This document shows, one piece after another, positions 30,250-38,389 of a DNA stretch of 64,000 nt (position 1 is the first letter of the stretch; every line of letters starts with the position of its first letter). The stretch lies in NCBI GenBank assembly GCA_905221605.1, contig CAJNDS010000535.1, forward strand, positions 70,001-134,000, in the 5' to 3' direction. The notes beneath the pieces are model-generated. The model made no database searches and was not told the origin of the DNA. It saw only the letters and a program-made list of their open reading frames with translations. Origin of the DNA: Symbiodinium natans (Eukaryota; Sar; Dinophyceae; Suessiales; Symbiodiniaceae). Position numbers and translations under genes: made by a program.

Positions 30250-31270
30250 GCTGCTTTCACTTGGGGAGCAGGGCCTGCAAAATCGCGTCTACTGCTTTCG
30301 ATTTGGTCTATATATAGAGGGTCCTCCTGCTTGGTCTCGCTGTTGCAAGTCATACGAAGTGCTTGACAACTTTGAGCTGAAAATTGTGAGGTTGCAGTTT
30401 CGGGCTTAGGGTTTGGGCTTTAGGCTTTGCAGGCTTTAGATAGGGTTTTCATAGCTGAAAATGCGTTTTTGGACGCCTGCAAAACGCATTTTGAGGTTTA
30501 GGGGTTGCAGGCTTTAGGTTTTACAGTAGAGAGTGCTGAAAAATGCGTTTTTGGGCACCTCAAAAACGCATTTTGAGCACAGGGCTTGATTAGATCCTTC
30601 TACTGCTTTCACTTGGGGGCCAGGGCCTGCAAAATTGCGTCTTCTGCTTCCGAATTGTGCGGAAAAGAGGGTCCTGCTGCGGCTCGCTGTTGCAAGTCAT
30701 ACGACGTGCTTGACACCTTTGAGCTGAAAAATTGTGAGGGTTGAAGTTTCGGGTTTACGGTGCAGGCTTGAGGCTTTACAGGCTTTAGAAAGGGTTTTCA
30801 GGGCTGAAAATGCGTTTTTTGGCGCCTGCAAAATGCATTTTGAGCACAGGCCTTGATTTGGGGTTTAGGGTTTGAGGGTTTAGGTTGAAGGTTTAGGGTT
30901 TAGGGTTTAGGGTTTAGCGTTTAGGGTTTAGGGTTTGTGGGTTTAAGCCTTTAGGTTTTATAGAGTAGAGAGGGAGGAGCAGTGGGGTTTAAGGTTTCAG
31001 GGTTTGGGCCAGGGCCTGCAAAATCGCGTCTTCTGCTTCCGAATTGGCTATATGCTGGGTCCTGCCGGGTCTGGCTGCTGCAAGTCATACGAAGTGCTTG
31101 ACACCTTTGAGCTGAAAAATTGTGAGGGTTGGAGTTTCGGGTTTAAGGTGCAGGCTTGAGTCTTTACACGCTTTAGATAGGTTTTTCAGGGCTGAAAATG
31201 CGTTTTCGGGCGCCTGCAGAACGCATTTTGAGCATAGGGCTTGATTTGGGTATAGGGTTTGTTGGTTTAG
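30250..31270 (+). repeat. Three diverged tandem copies of a 350-390 bp unit
   Basis: The anchor gcttgacaactttgagctgaa occurs at 30361 and in near-identical form at 30708 and 31096 (spacings 347 and 388). Each copy carries cagggcctgcaaaatcgcg upstream, the phrase tgcaagtcatacgaagtgc, and the TGCGTTTT palindrome downstream. Confidence 0.75.
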
Positions 31271-32035
31271 GGTTTCGGGTTTGTGGGTTTAAGCCTTTAT
31301 GCAAAACGCATTTTCTGCACAGGGCTGGATTGGGTTTAAGGTTTGAGGGGTGAACCCTATACTCGAAACCATACTATACAAAATGAAAATGCGTTTCTCG
31401 AAGCCCCCAAAACTTATTTTGGCAAGCCGAGCCCTTTTGACGAGTGGAATGCAAAGTCGTTCCGGGTGTGGTTGGTGCAGGTTCCCAAGCTTCGTTTGGC
31501 ATGCAAAGTGCGTTTGCTGGACATCCGCAAACCCATTTTCCTCCTCAGCATATTTCCTCACTAACCTTGTACAGTCGCATGACGCAGCACCCACATATGA
31601 GCAGCGCATAAGCAACTTACACAGCGATTTGGATCTTCTGTTCGCAGCTCGAAACCCAAATCGTGCGATTTGCATGTGATTTGGGCACACTTCCACAAGC
31701 AATTGGAAGGCGATTTGGGGTTGGCGATTCCAAATCGCTAGCGTTTTGCGATTTGCGATTTGGCCTTCTAAGGTTTAGGGCTTATAAGGCTTAGGGTTCG
31801 GAGTTCAGATTTGGGCTTCAGGAATCCGAAACCCTAAACCTTAACGCTCTGAGGCATTTAGGAGGTCGTTGGGCTTTGGAGTTTGGGCTTCGGGATGTGG
31901 AGTTGAGAGTTGAGGGTTTAGGGTTTAGGGTTTGGGGTTCTGGGCTTCAGAAGTTGTTGGGTCGTAGCATGAGGTTGACAGCCGCTTTGCTTGGACCTTC
32001 GAGGTTTCGGTGCGGACGTTCTGCGTGATCTAGTT

Positions 32036-32037
<2 letters not shown>

Positions 32038-32066
<29 letters not shown>

Positions 32067-32068
32067 GT
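32038..32068 (+). repeat. T run followed by G run
   Basis: About 10 T then about 20 G residues, a low-complexity tract between telomere-like DNA and the gene-bearing region that follows. Confidence 0.9.
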
Positions 32069-32253
32069 GAGTGGTGGAATGAACCCTAAACCCTAAACCC
32101 TTGTGGTGTGGCAGTACGTGAAGCCCTCGGCTTCTGGATCGTTTTGTGCCTGGTGTTGGTAGGTTAGGGTTTAGATTTCAGGAGCTACTGAAAACCTCGA
32201 CCTTAAACTCTAAGCCTTCAACCGGAGCTGTACTTGGAGGTTCAGGGTACCTC

Positions 32254-32453
32254 TAACCCCAATTATAACTGCACTTGTACGCCCTGTCCCGAGCCACAGC
32301 AGCAACCTGGACGGCAACCCCCTGCCTCTCAACACTTTCTTTCCAGCCGGCCCTGTGCTGTTGGGCACGCGCCATGGTGACATTGCGGCCAACGTGCTCC
32401 CAGTGAAGCTGTCAAAGGAGGCATCGAGCACATGCCACCCTAAGTTATACTAA
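32254..32453 (+). CDS. Probable exon, unknown protein
   Basis: The + frame reads ITALVRPVPSHSSNLDGNPL, PLNTFFPAGPVLLGTRHGDI, AANVLPVKLSKEASSTCHPK LY and stops at TAA 32451-32453. An acceptor-like cactttctttccag lies inside, so the exon may begin near 32355. The natural composition argues for real coding sequence. It may belong with the pieces at about 32720 and 32974. No family recognised. Confidence 0.45.
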
Positions 32454-32719
32454 GGCTGAGTCGACATGCCTTGTCACAAAAGCCAGCTCCTTGGAGCTTG
32501 CGGGAGTTCTTGTTTACAACCTTCGGTTTGGGTGGGGGACCTTTTGGCCGGATAGGAATTTAAGGTCACACAGGGGGGGGGGTGTCCCTACCTTCCTCCC
32601 ACCTCTTATTCCAATTTGCAAGGTGCGCGGTATGGGCTGGGGTGGGAGGGGGGCGTGCTCGACAAGGTGGGGGGAGGCTGACCTGACCATGACCCCCCCT
32701 CACCCACTTGCAGCTTCGG

Positions 32720-32900
32720 TCAACACACTGCGCCCATCTGTGCCCGAATTTTCCCCAAGAAGTCTAAGCTCAATGTGCGGACAAGAGTTGTGTCACGCCA
32801 TCCGAGCTTACAGCTTGCAACTCCCCCAAAGTTCGAATCCATTACTGCGACAGCTGCAAGCAGATCTTGAGGAACTGCCCCGCTGTGAGTCACTTGTCAT
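32720..32900 (+). CDS. Probable exon(s), possible Cys cluster
   Basis: After cacttgcag one frame reads FGQHTAPICARIFPKKSKLN VRTRVVSRHPSL. A neighbouring frame reads CNSPKVRIHYCDSCKQILRN CPAV, with CDSCK and a later Cys suggesting a small zinc-binding element. A splice between them (around the cttacag at about 32812) is plausible but not proven. Confidence 0.35.
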
Positions 32901-32973
32901 GGCCAGACGATTGTTTAAGGAACCAGTGCTGTTGACGCGGCCACGAGCCACTTTGTGCCCTGGCTTTCCTCAG

Positions 32974-33157
32974 CCCTGCTCTCAAGTGGACGCAGGAGGC
33001 ACGTGAGCGGCGACGATCCCTGCAGCGGCAGCGACGGCAGCTTAGGAGCCGCCAGAAGCTGTTGGACGCTTTTTGGTGGTTTAGACCCAGGACAGCTAGG
33101 ATAAGCCGAAGGACCCGCCAGAGCATTCTCGCAAGAATTCGAACATGTAGCATGTGA
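32974..33157 (+). CDS. Probable terminal exon, basic helical protein
   Basis: Follows tttcctcag (acceptor). The frame reads ALKWTQEARERRRSLQRQRR QLRSRQKLLDAFWWFRPRTA RISRRTRQSILARIRTCSM and stops at TGA 33155-33157. The Arg/Gln-rich coiled helix is convincing; an IQ-like or RNA-binding basic tail is possible. The minus-strand frame over the same DNA is its shadow. Confidence 0.5.
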
Positions 33158-33523
33158 CCGATATCAACCAACTCACAAATTAACCGGGCGTATCGCGCTG
33201 TCATGAATTTCAGAGGAGAGGGCTTTGAATTGGCAAGTGAGGCAAGGAACACTCAGTTAATCAGATAGGAACAGCGGAGAACACCATCCAAAACGCGGAG
33301 ACAAAGTGTTTTGACATCTCTTGGCCACTTGCTCGTGTCTCGCTGCCCTTCCATCTCTTGCCTTTGGCCATGAGTGGCGAATGAAGCGAGGACAGACGGC
33401 TAGATTCAGCTAGACGGTGCAAGTGGCGGAAACTCGGGACCGTTGTGGTTGTTGTCGCCGGGTCCTCCTCGGCCTTTGTGGCCAGCAGCGCAGGTTTTCT
33501 CAAAGGAGTAGCAGGTCTCTGGT

Positions 33524-34042
33524 TTATAGGCTAGGTGTGGTAGTTATGGGCCCAGGGGTAAAGCGTGGACCAGAAGTCGACAATTGTGCCCCGGAGCAAG
33601 TCGATGCCAAGGACTGCCAGCTCCGGGTTGAGGCGGTGGAGCCTTCCCGTCGGTCGGCTCCTGCTGTGCTGGAGGCCGCAAGTGGGCGCGCCTGGCACAG
33701 AAGGACGGGAAGACCTTCACGTTGCGCGCCCAGGAGCGCCGTCTTTAGGGAGGACTGCGTACCTGCTGAATTACTAAGATAGCTTTGTTCGCACGGAACA
33801 GGAGGCTGGCTTGGCCATGATGCCACCTTCGACTCTTCCACCTCCGCTTGGAGACATGCCCAGGGGCTTGGCGCGAGATACTCCGTAATGCCTGCGACAG
33901 ACACATCCACGCCATCGATGGTCACCACGGCGTTGCCCTTCTCTCCATACATATGCTTGAAATTCTTCCTCACTTCAGTTTGGTACTTAATAGTGTTGTT
34001 ATGCAGCAGCGACCAGTGAAAGCTACATGCCTCCAGCAGCAA
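33524..34042 (-). CDS. Probable minus-strand gene or exon, unknown
   Basis: The minus frame reads NNTIKYQTEVRKNFKHMYGE KGNAVVTIDGVDVSVAGITE YLAPSPWACLQAEVEES, then a Ser/Ala-rich tail to its stop. The first 70 residues are strongly protein-like; the tail overlaps a + frame (33543-33782, MGPGVKRGPEVDNCAPEQVD) that is also open, so the coding strand of 33524-33830 is uncertain. The first ATG is near 33952, hence possibly a downstream exon. No known domain. Confidence 0.4.
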   Translation of the reverse strand: MLLEACSFHWSLLHNNTIKYQTEVRKNFKHMYGEKGNAVVTIDGVDVSVAGITEYLAPSPWACLQAEVEESKVASWPSQPPVPCEQSYLSNSAGTQSSLKTALLGAQREGLPVLLCQARPLAASSTAGADRREGSTASTRSWQSLASTCSGAQLSTSGPRFTPGPITTTPSL

Positions 34043-34810
34043 GCAGCTGCCCCCTTAGGTCCTCGAAGCAGGCTTTTTGTAGACTTCTATGTGGAGCTGC
34101 AAGTACGCATGAACCTCCAAGTAGGCTTGAGTCTTGACAGCTACAGGGGCTTTCCAGTGTCTGTTATAGCTGTGTAGGCCCTTGGGACATCTTTTATTTT
34201 CCCGGTTGGGTTTACATTGGATAATAATTGGGCATCTTGTTTCAGTTGGGTTTTAAGGGCCATGTGGGTCCTTGTCCGGTCGTCCTATGACTTGCCCGAA
34301 TCCCTACACCCTACACCCTTAACCGCCTTAACCCTGACCCTAAAACCCCAAAACCCTAAAGCTCTAAAACCCTAAAACCCTATAAACCCTAAACTCACCC
34401 CGAAACCCAAACCCTGACCCTCCCTCCCCCCTCCCGCATTGGGGTCCTATGACTTGGCCGAAAAACACCCTAAACCCTAAACCCTAAATCCTAAACCCTA
34501 AGACCCAGACTGGAGGCTGCAGTGCCTGCAGGCTGCAAGACCGCGGTCCTGGAGGCCCAGACTGGAGGAGGTCCCGACAGGGGAAGGCTGCAGGGCCTGG
34601 AGGCCCAGACCAGGGACTGTCCTGGAGGCTCACGCCAGGCCGTCACGAAAACGTTGCCACACAGGCTTTTGGAGGCGCGTGGCGATGCCCGGCATGCTGA
34701 CACAAAAGCTTTTTTAAAGCCCGTGGCGATCCCAGAATTTGCTTCTACGAAGGCTTTTGGAGGTCTTTTGCCGTTCGCGCGCAGCCGCGCGCGGGTCCGG
34801 CCCCACTTCG
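34043..34810. other. Spacer with degenerate ITS and a GC-rich repeat
   Basis: 34300-34500 is degenerate CCCTAAA text. 34500-34640 repeats ggaggcccagactggagg-like units about three times. 34770-34800 holds the GC palindrome cgcgcgcagccgcgcgcg. No supported gene. Confidence 0.6.
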
Positions 34811-35400
34811 GCTTACTGTTCGCGAGCGAATTGTGTTTTATCGCTTGCTTCCAATAATGCCTTGCGAAAAATACGGAATGCCGTTTGTTCGCTGTTTGAA
34901 GCCAAAAGTTATTTTGATGCTTTGATTTTCACATGTCCAACACTTGCCTGTCGCATGGCATGCATGTCTCCATGGTCAGCGAATGCAGAGCTGTGATGAC
35001 TAACGACAACTGTTGTGATGTGCCTTGGTAAGCAACCTGCCATGATACTTGGATGCAACATTACGGGTGCTATGGCTGTCTTATGTGTGTCCCTTGAAGT
35101 GCAGCACGGGCTCATTGCACGTGCAAAAATTTGTGTCAAACCGGGTCTTGGGCTCTAACAGGTCCTGCTTCCAACAGGCCCGGCTTCTAACCTTGGCCTT
35201 AGGCCCTGTGCAAGCTGCCTGCGTGAAGCAGGCAGTGGATGGGAGCTCGCCTCCGTGGGCAAGCGGCGATCGTATCGCCTGTGTGTTTGAGCGCCACTGG
35301 GCCGGCGGCTCCTGCCACTCGCCCCTGTGCGTGTTTTTGTTCCGGCTTCTGCCTGGGTGTGGCTTTCCTTCTGTTGGCCATTAGCCTCTGCTAGCCTTCC

Positions 35401-35589
35401 ATGGGCTCCACGTGCGGACGCCATGCGGCGTCAGAGCCGCTTGTCGAGCAGGATCCTGCGATCCCGGCCTGTCAGCAACTCTGTCAGCAGTGTGGCCGTA
35501 ACGGTTGTATAAGGTACCGCATCAACCACAATCACCACTGGTGCGCACACTGTGTCATTGCTTGGTACCTAGCAGTCTACGACAGGTGA
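35401..35589 (+). CDS. 62-codon Cys-finger peptide, upstream ORF of the element
   Basis: ATG in a good context (ttccATGGGC) opens a 62-aa frame. Near the C-terminus it reads CQQCGRNGC...HHWCAHC, giving C-x2-C-x16-C-x2-C, a GATA/treble-clef-like zinc-binding spacing. Its TGA (35587-35589) overlaps the ATG of the next ORF by one base (TGATG), suggesting coupled translation or an upstream regulatory ORF. Confidence 0.45.
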   Translation: MGSTCGRHAASEPLVEQDPAIPACQQLCQQCGRNGCIRYRINHNHHWCAHCVIAWYLAVYDR

Positions 35590-37763
35590 TGGCGTCTCCT
35601 GAGACCCCTGCCACCACTGCGCCCCCCACCACCCCGACACCCCCCGGCATCACCCCGGTGTGTGTAGTCAAGCGCTTCAGGAAGGGGCTCCCCGGGCCAT
35701 CTCTAGCGGTCAAAAGGGGGGAAAATGCCACGGAAGGAGATGAGCCGGCAGACAGTAAGCTTGGCATCCAAACCTCAGAGGCTGTGAGATCTGAGCTTGG
35801 CGAGCCTAGCTGCCAGGCTTCCGATGCCCCTGTGGGAACGGGAAGTGCCCAGTCATCACAGTCTCTTGATGCGCTGCGTGGGAGTGATCCCGTTGATTTG
35901 GGGTCTGAGAAACCTGATGGCCAATCCATGGCCTCGGGATCTGGGCTTTGTGCGCCTGTTTATGGTCCAGCAACGTTCCGTGTCAATGTTGGCTCCACCC
36001 TTACAGCACAGTCTGGTGCAGCGCTACGTGGGAGTGAAGCCGAAGATTTGGTGCCTGAGAAACCTGATGGCCAATCCTTAGATGATAGTGTCCGCTTGGG
36101 GTCCATTCCTTCCGTTCAGCATAGGGATGCAACGTGTACGACCGAAGCTGGTGGAGCTGTTCCGTCTGGGGAAGCCGTGAACGCTTGCGTGCCAGTACAT
36201 GGTGCATCTGAGCGTGTCCAGGCCCGTCTGGTCAAGGCTGATGAATCGTGCTCTCCTGCTGAACCCGCTGAACAGCCACCCAGGCCTGATGGGCTGAGTG
36301 CATCTAACCGTGCCCAGCCAAGTGTGCCCCGCTACAGCCAAGCAGTGACGTCATGCCTTGGGCCTTTGGGGGAGCTTGAGCACACAGCGTGTCGTGTTGG
36401 CGTTGTGAGGGATACGTCACCCACTTGTCCGGGTGTTTCTGAAGCTTCCTCAAGCTCGATGCCTGTGAAGGAAGGGGCGCCCCATGGGGTTGATTCCGAA
36501 CTTGGTGGCCGCAGCGTCCCATCGGATTGTGTCGCCAGCCAACTTGGTCACCTGCGGGAGGATGGTAGCTCTGCGCCTAGTAGTTCGGATGCTGAAACTG
36601 TGAGTGCGCCGTATCCCGAGGTGCAGCTGGACTTTGATATGAGTCACGATGCCCATGGCAAGCCAGTTCCTGCTCCCTGCAGCCCTCGGACCAGTGACTT
36701 TGGGGTTGAAGCCAAAACCGCTGTATCAAATGCTGGTGGGACCAGCCCGGAGCCCAAATGCCTTTCCCCTTGTGGTCACGTCACGTCCGCAAAACAGGCT
36801 ACCCACTCACGGCTCGAGGTCCCTGCCGGTACTAGCCGTGCGCCATCCCTTCGCCCGTCGCAAACCGGTGGGCTCAGCTCAAAGTGCTCTTCGCACAAAG
36901 GTCCAGCTGTGTCGGGGCCTTCCGTTCAAGTTGTGCCCGCTCGCTCCATGAGTGACGAAGTCCGACCAGGGCCAAGGCGGGTTTTCATGGGTTCAGCAGG
37001 TGTCCTTGATGTGCCCAGAAAGGTGTCAGCGCATGGACTGCAGCAAGTAGTAGCCCCCATGAGTTCGAGGCCTGTCTTTACCGGTCCAGGCTCCATTCCT
37101 CGGCGGACCGAATGTTTCCCCAAGCAAGCCACAGCTTCTCCTTGCGCCGAGGAAGCTGCTGCCTTGGTTCTGGAGAGCGTGTTCGGCACATCTGAAGCCC
37201 TGTTGCCCGGTGGTCGGCCACTGCCTCCTCGTCCGCCAACTCCTAAGCGGAAAAGGCTTGAGCCCGAAGACGTTAGCCGGTCAAGTGACTCAGCCACATC
37301 TGGCGAGGGAGTCACCCTCACTCCGGAAAACGCGGAGGCATTTCTGGCCAGACTTGATGCCCGGCCAACGTGTCCTTCAGGTCACCCGTTGCTTTCCTTT
37401 GGGTCGCCTGAGCCAAATTGGTGGTGCAGCGTGTGCAAGAGAGAGTTCGCCACGCGGCGCTTGCTTTGGGGGTGCAGGGTCTGTGACTTTGACATTTGCG
37501 GAAATTGCTTGGCCAATCAGCGCAGTGGTCCCGCCATTCCTCCTGCCCCCGGTCAAGAAGCCAGTCAAGGTCCATCGCCCAGTGAGGCGAAGGCGTGGCC
37601 CTCGATAAAGCTCCTGCGTGCTTCAGGATTTTTGACAGAGGCAAAGACATGTTCCCGGATGACCTTCGTCTCGCCATGGAGGTGGATGGGCAAAACTTGT
37701 CGGTTTTGGGCTCGAGCAGGGCGCCCGAGCTCAAAGGTGGGTTCCGGAAGGTGTACCATCTGA
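35589..37763 (+). CDS. Large protein with C-terminal ZZ-like zinc domain
   Basis: From ATG 35589 (MASPETPATTAPPTTPTPPG) the frame runs 724 aa. Residues about 1-590 are low-complexity Ser/Pro/Gly/Ala with two internal repeats (ALRGSEAEDLVPEKPDGQS and DALRGSDPVDLGSEKPDGQS). Near residues 598-645 is CPSGH...WWCSVC...WGCRVCDFDICGNC, a ZZ/C1-like cross-brace zinc domain with four Cys pairs or Cys-His sites. The last about 60 residues lie where a -1 frame opens into a kinase-like domain, so this C-terminus may be replaced by frameshift or splicing. Function unknown; such domains usually bind protein partners. Confidence 0.6.
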   Translation: MASPETPATTAPPTTPTPPGITPVCVVKRFRKGLPGPSLAVKRGENATEGDEPADSKLGIQTSEAVRSELGEPSCQASDAPVGTGSAQSSQSLDALRGSDPVDLGSEKPDGQSMASGSGLCAPVYGPATFRVNVGSTLTAQSGAALRGSEAEDLVPEKPDGQSLDDSVRLGSIPSVQHRDATCTTEAGGAVPSGEAVNACVPVHGASERVQARLVKADESCSPAEPAEQPPRPDGLSASNRAQPSVPRYSQAVTSCLGPLGELEHTACRVGVVRDTSPTCPGVSEASSSSMPVKEGAPHGVDSELGGRSVPSDCVASQLGHLREDGSSAPSSSDAETVSAPYPEVQLDFDMSHDAHGKPVPAPCSPRTSDFGVEAKTAVSNAGGTSPEPKCLSPCGHVTSAKQATHSRLEVPAGTSRAPSLRPSQTGGLSSKCSSHKGPAVSGPSVQVVPARSMSDEVRPGPRRVFMGSAGVLDVPRKVSAHGLQQVVAPMSSRPVFTGPGSIPRRTECFPKQATASPCAEEAAALVLESVFGTSEALLPGGRPLPPRPPTPKRKRLEPEDVSRSSDSATSGEGVTLTPENAEAFLARLDARPTCPSGHPLLSFGSPEPNWWCSVCKREFATRRLLWGCRVCDFDICGNCLANQRSGPAIPPAPGQEASQGPSPSEAKAWPSIKLLRASGFLTEAKTCSRMTFVSPWRWMGKTCRFWARAGRPSSKVGSGRCTI

Positions 37764-38389
37764 AGGGTGAAAAGCCAGCTGCCAATCTGGTGCTAAAGCT
37801 CGCTGGATGTGACGCCGACAATGTCAATGAAGTTCGAAGCGCTACTGCGTGTCCTGCGGCCTTTGCTCGCATCTTCGACAAAGGCTCCATTTGGGTGTCC
37901 TTGGGAGAGAAAGGTTTGTGCCAGGCCCATTATGTTGTTGCGGAACGCGCCATCCCGTTGACCGCTTTGTTGGAGGGCCCAGCTCTGCCTCCCGCAGCAT
38001 GCACTTCTCTGGCTTTCCAATGTTGTCGGGTTGTGCTTCAGGCCACTCTTGCTGGCATTAAATGCCGGGACCTTGGACAGAAACAGTGGGGCCTCAGAGT
38101 CCCACCAGGTTTCGACTTCCATGATGAGGTTTCCCTGCAGCAGGTGCGCAACAACTTGGTGGGAGAGGGATTCACCCTCATCATCCTTGATGCCAATTGC
38201 TGCATCCCGGTGCCCCAAGCGGTTCTTTTGGGGCCGCGTAAAATGGCTTCCTACTGGGCCCTCATAACAAGGCTAGTGGGTCCCTCCGCTAGTGAGCGGC
38301 TCCAAATGTTTCTCCGTGCTCATAACTTCGATGCCCGCAGTTGTCTTTCCGCTTTGACGCGCGATCACGTTACGGGGCCTTGTTCATGA
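37586..38389 (+). CDS. Protein-kinase-like domain in -1 frame, possible pseudokinase
   Basis: Open from 37586, overlapping the preceding ORF by about 180 bp in the -1 frame. It has GGFRKVYHL (P-loop-like), LVLKLAG (possible VAIK lysine), YVVAERAIPLTALL (hinge-like), CRDLGQKQWGL (catalytic-loop-like, Cys for His) and LIILDANCC (DFG position, Asp kept, Gly lost). The order and spacing fit a divergent kinase fold; altered HRD and DFG motifs suggest a pseudokinase. No independent start is well placed, so fusion to the upstream ORF by -1 frameshift, splicing or a sequencing error is likely. Confidence 0.45.
   Translation, partial: GEGVALDKAPACFRIFDRGKDMFPDDLRLAMEVDGQNLSVLGSSRAPELKGGFRKVYHLKGEKPAANLVLKLAGCDADNVNEVRSATACPAAFARIFDKGSIWVSLGEKGLCQAHYVVAERAIPLTALLEGPALPPAACTSLAFQCCRVVLQATLAGIKCRDLGQKQWGLRVPPGFDFHDEVSLQQVRNNLVGEGFTLIILDANCCIPVPQAVLLGPRKMASYWALITRLVGPSASERLQMFLRAHNFDARSCLSALTRDHVTGPCS

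Larger units (their letters stand above)
28041..31770. repeat. Complex repeat region bounded by AAATCGCTAGCG motifs
   Basis: A perfect palindrome AAATCGCTAGCGATTT lies at 28041-28056 and related gcgatttgg/ccaaatcgc motifs cluster at 28060-28115 and again at 31620-31765. Between them a motif of the form aaaaTGCGTTTT...gcctgcAAAACGCAttttgagcacagggcttgat recurs near 28402, 30218, 30461, 30541, 30806, 31195 and 31305. The window's general ITS pattern is nearly absent here. Long frames across this region are repeat- or G-run-derived. Confidence 0.7.

Noticed and set aside
29443-30366. 307-codon + frame and overlapping minus frames
   Set aside because: Open only because G-rich repeats lack stops; the translation is Gly/Arg or Pro/Ser low complexity with internal DNA repeats.
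37625-37640. Canonical -1 slippery heptamer
   Set aside because: The run in gga ttt ttg does not satisfy X XXY YYZ, so I do not call a frameshift site from sequence alone.
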